From Aphis gossypii (taxonomy: Eukaryota > Arthropoda > Insecta > Hemiptera > Aphididae): 64,000 bases of DNA. The DNA is taken from contig NC_065530.1 in NCBI RefSeq assembly GCF_020184175.1, positions 4,402,001 to 4,466,000 on the forward strand, in the 5' to 3' direction. The position numbers and the translations under genes are program-made. The notes beneath the pieces are model-generated. The model did not search any database, had not been told where the DNA came from, and saw only the letters and a list, made by a program, of their open reading frames with translations. This document shows, piece by piece, positions 39,605 through 53,308 of this stretch. Each line of letters starts with the position of its first letter. Positions within the stretch are counted from its first letter, which is position 1.

Positions 39605-40726
39605 GGATTCAAATGCCGATTGGAATGTTTTACAATTATCCGGAGAAAAATTTTGTAACCTAACCATAGCGTTAGAATCAAACGCATCCTAAATAACCCA
39701 TTGCACTAGTAGTCTCGAAAGCCATATAAAATAAATAATAATAACAGGCAACAAACAAAAACAGCTTCACACGCGAGTTGTACTAGTATAACTATATCTT
39801 CTCGTTTCCGTGATTTATGGCCTCCGAATTAAAAAAAAAAAACCATACGTATACATTTGCAAACATGTGCAAGCTAATTAGTCATTGTGCTATATTATTT
39901 AGTGTCTACACTACTGCAGCACATAAAAATTTATATTTTAAGACATTAATTTCACACCAATTTATCGCCAGTTTTTTTATTTTTGTTAATTACTCAAAAA
40001 AGTTTGTTATAATTATATAATGTGCAGCAGTAGCGCCGCAGCTGTCTTTGATCGGGTTCCACTTGTTGAATGCGTGCACGACAGTAAATAAAATAAAGTA
40101 CATATTTCAAGATTGATTCCGCGTAATTACACATCGAGCACACGCGTGCTAGCATACGCGTGACAACTGCCCGACATTTTAAAATTTCGGTAAAAATGAA
40201 TAATTTTTCGTTCACCGCTCGATTTACAAACAACTTACTGCAATTATTAAGAATACATCAAAACGTATATTTTAATATTATGTCTCTCGTCACGCCGCGG
40301 AAAGTCTATTACGATTTTTCGCCAATTCGTCGTCGTCGCTGTCGTGTGCGATACAGTAATATAAATATAGTACAGCAAATAACGACTAATTATTATACAC
40401 TCGACCGTGAGTAAATTTTAATCTTCAACACCGCGTTGTATTAACGATTTTTTAACTGCTCAACGTCGCTTTCAATTAGTCTGCTGCTGTTACGCGTACA
40501 ATATAATGACGGAGGGCGTTTCGTGGCTATCGCTTTGTGTATTTTTTTTTTCAGTCGCTGTGCGATAAACTGCAAAAGATACAAGTATAATATTAACTAT
40601 CAACAAACTATTAATTTAATTAAACATTAGATTAAATTACGGTTTCAAACCTTATATTATCATATAATTATAAATGATTTATGATCGTATAAGTTCATTC
40701 ACGAAAAATAGCCTTTATAGCATCTC

Positions 40727-40752
40727 GTATATAATATATATATATTATATAC
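40727..40752. repeat. 26-bp perfect AT palindrome
   Basis: GTATATAATATAT followed by its exact reverse complement. The unit can extrude as a hairpin. It lies in a longer TA-rich stretch to about 40795 and is probably of microsatellite origin. Confidence 0.8.
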
Positions 40753-42651
40753 TAATAATAATATATATATATTAATATATTATACTAACTATTATTAATC
40801 GATGCCCGGACGATTTGTATTTAAAATTATATCAATAGCATATTATTAGGTCCAACATTTTTGGAGTTAATAACACTGAAATAAATGCACTAATAAAAAA
40901 CTTCCTATTATTTTATGTCTACTTATTAAATCATCTGGAACTAATGATTAATAAACTATTTAACTATCGTCGCCCGGGGACAAAAGATCTTCACAGACGG
41001 ACGGACGAGACCAGATTACATGTGTACGTAATATAGAAACCATAATAATATACAGTGTCTCTTTTTACCAACCGTTCCTTTTATACATAGGTACGTTTCA
41101 TTATAACATTTGTCAAGTCTGATCTCGTACACCGAATACCTCAACTGTATAATATATTTATGCGCGTAATTAGATTCAACGCGTGTATACGCGCGTAATA
41201 TTATATGATATATAGTATGTACGTATCTACTTATTATTGCGTTCGTTTGTATTACTGTCGTTTGCTTTTTGGTTATTCGATAACACACACACAGTAATGT
41301 AATAATAATAATAATAATGTTACACTCGCTGCACACATCAAGACGGACGTTTTCCGAAACATGTGTTCTTTATTTATTTAATTTTCGTTATTTCGTCGAT
41401 GTAATCAACTTCTGTCTCTCGGGCGATTACAATTTATTGTTATTTTTGGCACGTTTACCGCGCGCGCGAAACGACGAGTAAACAATTTTCGAGTTCATAA
41501 ACACCGCCGTCACACACACTAACACCACGTATATTATATACCTGTTGCCAAACGTTTCTGTTCGGCTGTCCGTCGTTCTAAACTCGTCCGTATGCACCTT
41601 GTGCGTATAATAAAACGTAAAATGTCTTTAGCGCCAGAGATATACATACTAAAAACGATGGAGGGGAGAGATTGAAAGTGTCCTTGGATTTTAAGGGTTC
41701 TAAATTTAAATTACTCACGATTTTTTACTGATATTATGAATTTTTAGTGTGATTTGTTTGAACGAGAATACATAATATAATTTTCCCAGCATATTTAAAA
41801 TATGTAGGTTCACGTCTATTGGCGTGATTGTTTATTTTAGAGTACCTACCTATGCACACAGTTTCGTACATTTTCGGTAATTAAATAAAAACACATTCAT
41901 TTTTAATACCCAAATCGATCGATAACACTATATCAATAATTACAATAACATGATAATTTCTCCGTCCACTTTTATGAAATTAAAAAAAACTAATCTGCAG
42001 ATTTTTATGATCTCGGACCTCCTATGGAAATTATATAAAAAATATTTCCACTTATACCTAGACATTATCTATATAGGGTGAAAACTACAATCGTCTATTA
42101 TTTTTCATAATGGATCGAGTGGCGGTGATTTAAATAAAAAGCCGGGATTGCGATATGTTATGCAAAAAGAAAAATCTAAAAAACTAAACTGTAACATTTT
42201 TTTGTATTATTATGCTTGTAAAATGACGTGTTTTTAACGAGCGCCACAGCTCAGTCGTTTATGTCAGGAGCTGACTAAGATGATGAGCGATGGCCTTTAA
42301 ATTAAAAATAACGCCGTAAGATACCTTAATAGTTAAAACAAATATAATTATTATATTAATCTTCTGGTGGAATTTCATGAAAAGTGGATAAACATATTTT
42401 GTTTTAACATTAGCGTTGCTGATTGTAAAACCGCTGAGAATTTATTATTATTATTATGATTATAAATTGTTAATATTTTTTTCTGTATTGAAGCACGTAA
42501 GTGACGACAACTGCTGTGTGCATTTCTTTTGATAATGCCGTTTATATTTTAAAAATGATTTTAATCTCAAATTATACGAATATAAAAATAAAAACAATAA
42601 TACTATAATACCTAATCTATAATATTTTTTAGAATTTTCATTTTTCTATCA

Positions 42652-42659
42652 TATAACTT
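42652..42659. repeat. Left 8-bp target site duplication
   Basis: TATAACTT directly before the MITE at 42660, repeated exactly after it at 42834-42841. An 8-base duplication is the signature of hAT-type insertion. Confidence 0.8.
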
Positions 42660-42833
42660 TAGAGCCGACGCTAGGTTTTTCGCTGCCCTGTGCCAAACTG
42701 CCAATTACCTATAATATGCCGCCCTTATATAATTTATATATTTTTATTTATAAACAATGCCACCCCTAAAATTCCAAAAAAATTTGCCACCCAGTGTGGT
42801 TGCACAGGTCGCACATGCCAAGCACCGGCACTG
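42660..42833. mobile_element. hAT-type MITE, 174 bp
   Basis: The left end TAGAGCCGACGCTAGG and the right end, read on the other strand, CAGTGCCGGTGCTTGG form imperfect terminal inverted repeats of the CAGNGNCGG hAT kind. Only the first C is changed to T on the left. A perfect 8-bp duplication, TATAACTT, flanks both sides. The interior has GCCGCCC and GCCACCC words and an AT-rich core, and codes for nothing. The intact duplication suggests a fairly recent insertion, while mismatches between the ends suggest the source copy was already diverged. Confidence 0.85.
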
Positions 42834-42841
42834 TATAACTT
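42834..42841. repeat. Right 8-bp target site duplication
   Basis: TATAACTT, identical to 42652-42659, on the far side of the hAT-type MITE. Confidence 0.8.
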
Positions 42842-43766
42842 TGTATTGGCGAATATCAAAGGTAAATTTTTATACAACGTTGGAGACCTCGTGGGGATTT
42901 AGATGAATCTGGATGGTCGATAGGGTATACTATATATTATATTGTACACATTATACTCGTATATATACATATTTCAACTGAACCAATATGTAATTGCTTT
43001 TAATTACGCTGGCAGTCGCGACAATGGGAAACTTTTAATTGGCACGTTTCCAAACGAAAGTGACGATGGCGAATCGCGCGTGTATAAATTGATTTATGCA
43101 CGCACTCGTTATTTTCATGGTACGGACCTGTCGCAACAGTATATTATAGTTATTTCGACATCGAAATCGTCTCCGAAAAACCATACGGTATGTTCGTTTG
43201 TGAATCGCATAATATATTATGCATGTATAAATAATTGTACCAAAAGTGATTTCCCGTAGTCTAGAAAGACAAAACGTAGAAAAAAAATAAAATGTAAAAT
43301 GTGACTTTCGATCGAAAAAACAAAACTACAAAACCGCATACGCGCGCCTCCGTATCGAGTTCATAAATTTTCTAATTGGACAACAACGATGAATTCCGAA
43401 CAATACCGTACACGTCGGATACGCGTTTTTAATTGGCCAACATCTGTGCTTGGGCTGTTTATTGTCTATTGTGAGAGGCGAGGAGGAGAAGGGTGGCCGA
43501 TGGACCTCTCACAGCGTCATTCGTTTGAAATAGGCATACGACTTTTTTTTTTATTCCCAGTTCTCAAACCCGACAAACGGGAAAAACTTCGTCATCATCG
43601 TGTACCTACACTTCACACACTCGCACGAAAATATCGTCCAATAAGAGATTTCCTACGAACGTCATTAAAAAGGTAATAGCTATTAGCGAGTCTGCACACA
43701 ATGTGTGTATTAAATCTGAGTTCAAAACGATACTTGCATGCATGCGTGAGTGCGTGCGCGTGTGGT

Positions 43767-43792
43767 TGTGTGTGTGTGTGTGTGTGTGTGTG
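43767..43792. repeat. (GT)n microsatellite
   Basis: A pure GT run of about 26 bases within a GTGCGTGCGCGTGTGG-type purine/pyrimidine alternating region from about 43745. Alternating purine/pyrimidine of this kind can adopt Z-DNA. Confidence 0.9.
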
Positions 43793-44840
43793 CCTACGGA
43801 CACTTGCCAGAGACGACGGATGTGTGGTGTTTAGTGTTTACCAACCAACCCGGACGACTAATTTTACAGCCAGTGTATAATGTGTGCTTATATAATACAC
43901 CCGGGGTGGGTAGATTGGTCAGGGGTGGTGGTTTTGTCGGACGTGTGGGGTAACGATAAGGGTGGTTCGCGCAGCCCCACATGTCGATCCACCATGGGTC
44001 CCTTGCAATGTTGAGACACTGCACAGCGTTATGATATTGTTTACAACACGTTATGATGAGCGTGTTTGGTATTTTTTTTTTTAAATTTAAATTTTCATTT
44101 CTTTTTAACGCGACGTATTATACCGCACTTCCGAAGAATACGGGATACCCGCATATAACAATACAACAATATACGTGTTTACAATTATTATTATTATTGT
44201 TATTACCACTCGCTTTTTATTCACCTGTCAGGCTATATGAGTATAGAAGGGTGTATAATATAATGTATAGTTATTATTGCTCTACATCTACTGCATGTCT
44301 GCATTTAATTATTTACCTATAATTAAGTACAGTTGCATCGACGGTGTCTTAGCTCTTAGATAAACAATATTTATCAATTTTTAGATTACAAATAAAACTG
44401 TATAAAAAAAATCAATTTTTTAGTTATAATGTTTGTTTTTGCAAAATTTTAGGCTTGAAGCATCAGAAAATTATAATTACTTAGAAAGGTATTGGATATT
44501 TAAAAACATTTAACTAACTCCGCCTTATTTCAGTTTAAAAAGTCGTAATTATTGTGGTGTAGACTATTTTAACGTTTAAAACATTTGTATTTACTGTGTA
44601 TGATGTATCAACATTGTTAGTTTTATGTATTAAAAAAGGGTGTCTGAAGATAGACGTATATTTTTCCATGTAAAATAATACAGTCTGCAGAGTACTTACT
44701 TATATATTATTATTATAACCAGCAGTCGTTGTATACCTTCGGACGATGTATAAATGCGGTCTGAAAGGGATGTGGCGAGGGAATATTGCGAACGGCTTCA
44801 ATTAATTCAATCCTTACCCTGCCGCGCAAGTTGTAACATA

Positions 44841-44876
44841 TATTATTACTATTATTATTATTATTATTATTATTAC
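44841..44876. repeat. (ATT)n microsatellite
   Basis: A TAT/ATT triplet run of about 36 bases with one interruption. It gives poly-Asn on the other strand in a spurious frame next to a CCG-rich patch. Confidence 0.9.
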
Positions 44877-45428
44877 TATAATGCCGCGTGTAGTATAACT
44901 CCCTTGCCGTCGCCGCTGCCACCGCTGCACTCTCTGCCGAAGGCTTCCTTGCCTTCACTGCCGCCGCCGCCGCCGACGGGTTTAACGACACTGCTTTTAA
45001 ACTCCATCTCAGGCCAATTAATTAATTAATTATACAACGTTTGCCACCGCCGGCAGTCGCGATTGACTCCCGTAAACCATTATCGTATTATAATATGCTA
45101 CTGCAGCGGTATATATAATTTATATTATAGGTAGGTTGTAGATACTAGATAGGTAAGTATTTGATATCGATACTCTACAAAGATATATACTTTTATTTTG
45201 TCATACGGTTAATTGTTTTTCTTTCACGTTAGTTCTGCAGTGGACGAATTTCGTTTGAGATTTCACCATTGAAAGTTGGACTTTTGTATCAATGTTTTAT
45301 ATAAACAAATAAATAAATGTTATTATTTTTTTTTTTTAATTAAATTTAGTATATATTATTCGAATATTGCAAACATATTAATATTTTTTATTTCATAAAG
45401 TATAACTTTTTTATAAGTGTATTCATAA

Positions 45429-45446
45429 CCCCCCCCCAAAAAAAAA
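45429..45446. repeat. C9-A9 homopolymer junction
   Basis: Nine C followed by nine A, the same arrangement as at 39580-39604. Confidence 0.85.
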
Positions 45447-48400
45447 GTATAATTAAGCCACATCAGAGGTTGAAGCATCTAAAAATATGTGTTGACATGG
45501 ACGAGACAAACATGTTAAGCTCCCCTCCTACAAATGTGACCAATTATTCGCTTATGTGCGGCACAATCACAAAATAGATTATTACGTTTTTTTTTCATGA
45601 CCCACAAAATGATGATATTTCATAGTACTTGTCAATTTAGCTCTCTTCTGGACCGTTATTTATAGACTATAATAGTGACTAAATAGTAAATAGATTTATA
45701 GTTATCGTATCTTGATGTTCCACGCATACACTAGTCATTTTAATCCATGGATAGTATGCGAGAAACTAAGTAATTACAATATTATTAACTATTATATAGG
45801 TATTCGAACAATCTAGTGGAATTAGTTATTAAGAATTGGTGTTTTTTTCCTCTATCGAAATCCGGTCGATCAATGTCACTTCTCGGAATGCTTTCTATAT
45901 GCCTTTAGGTCCACTCATTTTGTTTGGCGCAACTTGCAGTATAGGTTAAAAAAAAATACCTACACATGATTCTCGATGATTCATCAATCTTTCGCATTAC
46001 CTTTGATTTCCGTTCTCAAATGAATTATTTTTATATTTTTTTTAGCAAACGTTTAGATATTAGTTGAGGTAAATAATATTTTCAATGGCAAACAATAATA
46101 TTACCAAAGTAATATTGGAAATTCGATGGTTAAACATGATGTGTGATGTTTAATTTTGTTTTATTTTTGATTTTAACTTTAGAATTATATTATGTTATAT
46201 TTCATTAGTGAGATAGTTGAGTTTTTATAATTCAATTAAATTATTTTGAATGTTTAATAACACAAAAAAACATTTCTAATAGGGTATTTATAAATGTGTG
46301 GATATTCTAGTACTTGTATGCGTAGTATTGTGAGAATAATATCTATACATTAAATGCAAGTCTTTAAAGAATTAAATAAAAAGTATGTTCATGTAAGTAG
46401 CTAAATTATGTAATATAACAACTACCTATAAGTCTTCGATTTGACCACATTTTTATAAAAAATATTTACGCGTCTCACCGTCGTATAATAACAAAAGTAC
46501 CTAATACTTGTATTGCGTATTATTTGTTTTATTTAATTATCAGTTTTAAAGAAGCGTTCTCAAAAATGTTATTTGATCAGTAAACATTACTAAATACCGT
46601 CGTGCGTTAATCACTGAAGTTATTAAGTTGCTATAAAACTATTTCTTTTCACTCTATAGCATATTCTCTAGTTAATCACAAATGCGATTTTAAAGAATAT
46701 TATGCAATAAATTATTATATGTCTTTAACAAGTTTGATTATATATCTTAGATGTCTACATTTCTGTTGCAGTACCTACTCGACGAAATAGGTATTCATTT
46801 GTTTTACGATAAAAACTTCAGACTATAATTCGCACTTTTGACAAACAAAAATACTATGTTTCATTGTTCAATCGTTTTTAACAATAGATGAATATTTAGT
46901 GAAGAGAGATTATCACGAAAACAACTTCCTACCTTGGGAAATCTAATCGGAATTTTTGTCCATATTGTCGTAAACGCCCTAAATTATTACGCACTACCAT
47001 TAACCACCATCATTATTATTTATTATTATTATTATCATGTATAATTTATTAAAACAGAATATTTCAATAATAATATCTATAGATAATAAGCATTGAAATC
47101 ATTGAATATTAAAAACGTTTTGGTCAAATTGGAGGAGTATACGAATATTGTAATGTCTATTATATTATTATAATAATACATACATATATAGGTACCTATT
47201 AATTTTTATACTTAACGATTCTCGATCACCTTCTGCAGACGATAATGTGCTTACCTACATAGTATCTACAAAAAAAAAAAATAGGTGTATTTATCTCATA
47301 AAATTTATTAAACTAATATTGACACTCTATGCGCATATTTATAGATTTTACGAAATCCGTTTATTTGAAGTGAATTATGACTAATGGCAGCAGCACAACT
47401 TACCCACAGTTCACCTTTTTATGTACATTCATTATCGGCATCAATGAGTATGATCATGTGATAATATTATTATATAGTTATAGTTGTATTATAACTGTAC
47501 GTCGTATGTTCGGTGTTTTTTTATTGAATTCTATTTTTGTATAATTATAATGTATCGAAAGATAAACATTTGTCGTCAATAACGTTATTACTACTTTGCA
47601 AACAGTGTTTATCAATTGCATGCCCGCAATTTGTTCAAGTTGTACCCGAGTCGGTGGCTCAGTGCACGTTTGCCACATATATTGTGTTTACCTTTAATTT
47701 ATATTTATGTATATTGAGAAAGTGAGAAACATGGATCATACGTGATTTCCTTTTCTGACTAATTATTATCACGATTTTCAAAACCGTACGTGGTTATCGA
47801 ACTGTTTTTGTTTGCCAATAATTTATACATAAAAGTATAAAACCGGCGCAAATCTGTCTCGTCGGTGGCAATAAACACATATAATATCATTGTATAAATT
47901 GTCGTGCGGTGACGGTGTGGCGATGGCGATACGACAAATTGCAACATGGAAAAAAAACGTCAAATCGACGATTTATCACTCCGTCATATTATACACGTGT
48001 GGTTTAAACGTTTAATCTCCCCTCCTGCAACTGCGAATATGGGTACACACATACGCCACTTATACCTTTTCCACCACCCCTTATTCGACGCGTGTATATA
48101 CAACACACTACAGTTATTGTGATCATTCGGCGGTAAAAAAAACCTTGTAAAATACCACGCGTTGTACAGTCGTATAGTATAGTGTAGGTAATAGGTATAC
48201 TGTATGCTTATTTGTGTGAATATAATATTATTATAGTGGTATATATTATGGAATTGTGCAGCAGTGAGGAGAGAGAGAGACAAAGAGAGAAAGATTGTAT
48301 ATTCGTATGTATGTGTAGACTGTAGGTTATAAATGTAACCAGAAAAAAAAAGAAGAAAACTGTCGGTAGAGGAAATGAAGGACAATAAGAAATCGTTCTG

Positions 48401-50696
48401 AAAAGAATCGATTATTTTTTATTTGTTCTCTCTCACTCACACACATACTCACAATTTTGAACTTTGTTTCTCACCGTTTCTCTCTTTCGGTACGTCGTTA
48501 ATTCAAATACTCGAATCACCCGCGAGCTATACATCTTCTCAACCCTTTAATATTTCCCCGTACATATATGAACATAAGACCAATTAACACCTACAGTCAT
48601 CGCTGTAAATGCAATGATTACCTAGTTTTTCTACTCTATATAATTCTGAACGATTATGATATTTTTATTATATAGATTATAGGTATTTCTGGTATTTAGT
48701 TTTCATATAAATATATTGGTATTACATAAAAATAATTCGTATTTATCAATCACTTAAATATATAATTGCTATTTTATTTACGCAAGCAAAGGTAATATAT
48801 TTTTTATGATTAAAACAAAATTATATAAAAGTAAATAATGTTCAAGAATAAAAATTTATAATTTCTCAATGAGAAATAATATTGTATACATATTTTCTAA
48901 TTATCATATTCAAATCTTAGACACCATAATTGCAAACTTGAAATCGATTCGTTTAACTTAATACATTTTTCAACCTACATTTGAATCCAATAGAAAATAC
49001 ATAAAAAAAAAGTCTTGTCTTATAATAGATACTAATAATGAATATTTGTAAATTAATTTAATAACAAGGTTGTTAATTATATTGTATGTATTACATTCTA
49101 TAGTTATTATTTATTATCCAACGTTTTAGTAAATAAACACCAGAATATTAAATCGTATAATATACATAATTGATAATAATGTAATATTGCCAACGACGGT
49201 GGAGAATAAGACAAACGGTTCGTATACAATCAAACCGCACGTTTAAAATCAAGCAAGTTTAGTGTGGATAAAATGATATAATACCGCATTACCACGGACG
49301 ATATATATTTTGCAGTCCCTTATTATTATAATCAGTTTGTGAGCTCGAGCAGTGAGCGCGCTATTATATCAAATTATTATATTCAGCACTAATTTAATTT
49401 AAATAAACCGCATACAGAATAATTTTTATTGTAACAATACTTGAAGCTATTGCTTAGTATATTTAATTAAAATAAACGATAGCGTTTTTAAAATATGGCT
49501 AATATATAATATAATATAATAGTTGCACGTACCTATTATAGTAGATGATATCATACAATTTTATATAACTTCCTACCTAATGTACCTACATAGAATAATA
49601 TAAATGCAACGTCATCATCATCGTATATAATACAACCAATAACGTCGAACAACGTTATTGTTTTTCGCGATAAGTACTTATCAACAAGTAACAATTTATT
49701 CATTAATAATATAATATGTTCGGGACTATAAGATTTGTAGGCATAATATAAAATCGCATTTCATTTTTAACCTTCATTCTACATCTATAAAGAAGTTATT
49801 TTCTATGTATAAAAATAGTAAATGTCACAATGGTAATTGTTGGTGTTTTCTTATAATATCTATTTTATATATTTTATTTTATATGCATTAGGTATACCGG
49901 TATACTAAAGGTATGTAGATTAGTACTATATTTTGATATTAAAAAATATAAAAATGTACACGGACCATAATCTATAAAATCATCCTTTTTTGACGTCGTA
50001 TTGTATAGAGCAGTTAATAAACCAAATCAGCTATACATATTATTGTCATTATATTAATCTTATCAATGTGCCTGGTTTTCGTAAATTAGTCCAATAAAAA
50101 AACAGATGATAATAAATAGTTTTCACACGTGTGGTAGTATTGTTGAAAATGAATAGAAGTTCTGTATGTGTGAGCATAACATTATAATATGATGGGTATA
50201 ATATTACACAATTCGAAAAGGTTTTAAAAAATAAATACACCAAGACCGTTGTCATAATCTCATAGTATAATGTTTGCTGTATAAATGTATAATATGTGTG
50301 TGTGTATAATGTACATATATAACAGCAGTAGCTGCAGTGCGAAGGGAGCCAAGAGAGTATTATAATTATCGCGACGGGTCGATTTATAGAAAATTAACGT
50401 ACATTGAACACGTAAATCGTATTTATTTTTTTCTCCGGTCTCGTATGTCATGCTCACAGGTTTCCTCCACGCGTCTAATTAAACTGCACCCTTGTATGTA
50501 TAAAGTACTAAAGTGTTAACTGTTTACCATCTGGTGACACCAAAGTCAAGTGCAGTTCTGTAATTAATACAAGGACATACACCTTATATTATATAGGTAC
50601 CCTTTTTAATAATTTAATACACGCGCGTGGAAACGAATCGCGTTTTCTCGTCTCCAGGTATAAAGTGTATGTATGTATATATTTTATATAATAAAT

Positions 50697-50698
<2 letters not shown>

Positions 50699-50731
<33 letters not shown>
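50699..50731. repeat. (TAA)n microsatellite
   Basis: Pure TAA triplet run of about 33 bases, just left of a CpG-richer patch that continues to about 51130. Confidence 0.95.
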
Positions 50732-50732
<1 letters not shown>

Positions 50733-50739
50733 GATTGCC

Positions 50740-51130
50740 GCAGTCGTCGACGAGTGCGTACAACGTAATAGTGTCAACAATAGGGTACCATTAAAAACGT
50801 CGGCGGCGTCTATCCGTCCGTCCTTCGCTACATGTCCATCCGCTCGCACCCTCGTTGTCCGTGAACACGATTTTCCCGTCACACACAAGAGTATACGAAT
50901 CATATGTGTGTATGTGTAATTCATTAAGGGCCGAATCGTATATATGAAATGTGCGGCTGTCAAAAAACTGTCAGCCTTTTGGAGTTCGGGTGGGCGCGAG
51001 AACAGAGAGCCACCCCGGGCTAACGATTTCCTCGGGGAAACGATGCCGTCGCTATCCCCCAGTAAGCCGAGTTCCGTGGCGCGTAAAAATAAAAACGAAA
51101 TACAAAAAAAGAAGAGGGCGTTTCGTAACC
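50740..51130. other. CpG-richer intronic patch with a coding-like short frame
   Basis: About 400 bases have much more C/G than the surroundings. On the + strand an ATG at 50944 opens a 79-codon frame whose first 60 codons are free of the usual Ile/Tyr/Asn noise. A GTAAGC donor-like site lies within it at 51062. I recognise no domain and see no promoter or partner exon. It may be regulatory DNA or a small nested exon, and I do not call it a gene. Confidence 0.25.
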
Positions 51131-52639
51131 CTTACGATGACTACCATACATTATATACTACGTATACGACCTTATACGAATAATCGACCACGTCAAATTC
51201 GTGAGAGCGCAACCCCTGTATATACATGCTATTATTTTGATGCACATACTAGTATATATAATATATACGATAACACCATAATATATGTACGCATTTAAGT
51301 GGCTAAACGCGTCGCAAATGTACTTTTTACTGGATATGCGTTCATGTCATTATATGCATATGAATAAAACATGTTTGTTTTTATTTTCCGTTAATCGACG
51401 TCAGACTGTAGACAAAAATTGTTCACCCTAATTATTATTACTGCTTTTATTTTAAGCTGACTCGACTACTTATAATATTATTTTTATTGATTTGTTTGTC
51501 GTGCGTTACAACAGTAGCGGCGGAGAAAGTACAACGGATCCAGTTTATCCGGATCCCCACAATAGTGTATACAATATAATGTCACACAAACACTTGTTAT
51601 TATTACTCTGACTATTGCTGCAACTTTTTAATGCAGCATGTTTCATCGTGTTCTCGTCAATTACTTTTTAATATTTACTATTTTAGAAAAATTTTATTAG
51701 CTATAAACTTGAATTTAAAAGCAAGGTTTTTTTTGTTTTTTTTTTTTTTAATTGTAAGGTATACAGATATATTTCTCGATTTGCGATTTTTTAATAGATA
51801 CCTACATTTATTTAAAATCTTTAGTATGTTTTCAATAGCAATCCAATAATCAAAAACTTGTTAAATTAAAAATAAATATATTGATTTAAGATTGTATTGA
51901 ATTCATGACCAATAATTGACGAACAATTTATTTTGTACTTCAAAGCTCGTATATATTTGTATAAGATTATACGAACTACTACGTAGTCAAAATATGTACC
52001 TACCTACTGTTAATTCGTTTGAAGATTTGAAGGGTATAGATAATCATATTAATATATTAATATATATATAAAATATATATTGGTTGATATGCAAGATTAA
52101 AAATAAAAGTTGGTTTTAAAATTGAAATACAAATTTATATTAAGTGGGTACATAGTGTTGACTGGTGGGTGGGGATCTACTAGGACAGATATAACGTGAC
52201 ACTGTATATTAGGAGGTACCTGTTCCTACCGGTGTAGCAATTATTACTTATTGACGACAATTTTATATGAGAAAATAATGCGACTGTGCATAAGCATCAT
52301 CTCCTTGCTGTAAAATACTACAAGTAGAAATTCCCATAGTGAGAGCTTATTAATATATTGTCAACAACGCACTTAAATAGTTTACAGTCTGTTTTTGTTT
52401 TGCGCACGTATTATGTCGTCTTTATAAAATATCAAAGACAGCGAAATTTACTCACAATAGAATGTTACACGTTTACGAGGTACGATCGATCTTAAGTTTG
52501 TGGATGCAATAAAGAGCACGTCATAATATTTCGTAATTCGCATAATGTATAACACCTATAACAGATTTATTTAATTTCAAATAACCAAACCGACAAATTT
52601 TTATTTTACGTCATATTATTATTGTTTTAGTTATAAATC

Positions 52640-53308
52640 AAGCATGCTCACCCCTGTTTTCTTTTTCAATAATATTTTTAGTTATTTCTGATACAATATT
52701 TAAAATACTTAATGACCATATTATAGTTGAGATTTTCTGTACAACTTAAGGTGTATTTTGTAAAAATACAAACTTCTATTTTTCAAATTTTTATCCACCT
52801 GTTTTTTGCTATAAATCATTTAGTGAATATTTTTTTTTTGAAAATGTATTGAAATTCAAATTCAAACTAGTATAGTTTTTAGTTATTTAACTTTATGCTC
52901 TAAGGAAATGATAGGTGTATTAATAGGGTGACGAAAAGATATCGGGATATTTTTGATTGGGCAATTTTAACATTAACTGACATTAAACTCTCAATATTTA
53001 TAACTCTTAAAAATGATCCAAGCACATATTATCCTATTAGTATAAACATTTTGATAATTAAAAAATTGCTCGCTCGAATTTTTTATTAATTTAAAAATTA
53101 CTTTACATTTTAAAAAAAATTATCTATTAAATAGTTTATATTAAAAGGGAAGTTTTCATTTGAAAAACTGATGTTAGTATCGCAACAGAATACTTTTTTA
53201 ATAGTGTAAAAGTGTCAAATATTTGAAAATACGGTGTTCATTTAATTATAAGTTAAAATTTTAAAATAAGAATTATAAGATACAAAATTTGAATAAATTC
53301 ACGCATGT
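52640..53308. mobile_element. Dispersed AT-rich repeat, GGGTGAT-end family, copy 2
   Basis: The left end (CAAGCATGCTCACCC and TTTTTCAATAAT) matches the copy starting at 60678. The right part (ACAAAATTTGAATAAATTCAC) matches TCAAAATTTGAATAAATTCAC near 60952-60972. The interior shares TTCATTTGAAAAA and TACAAACTTCT-type blocks with the other copies. The left part also matches copy 1 near 12330. It has no intact ORF and is read as a non-autonomous DNA transposon or nested remnants. Confidence 0.55.

Noticed and set aside
43389..43676. 95-codon ATG frame in a CpG-richer patch
   Set aside because: The peptide has no recognisable domain, no clear donor or promoter is visible, and the frame is explained by locally higher GC.
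44713..45029. Asn-run and Ala/Pro-rich frames on both strands
   Set aside because: Both are translations of the (ATT)n microsatellite and the adjoining CCG-rich sequence.
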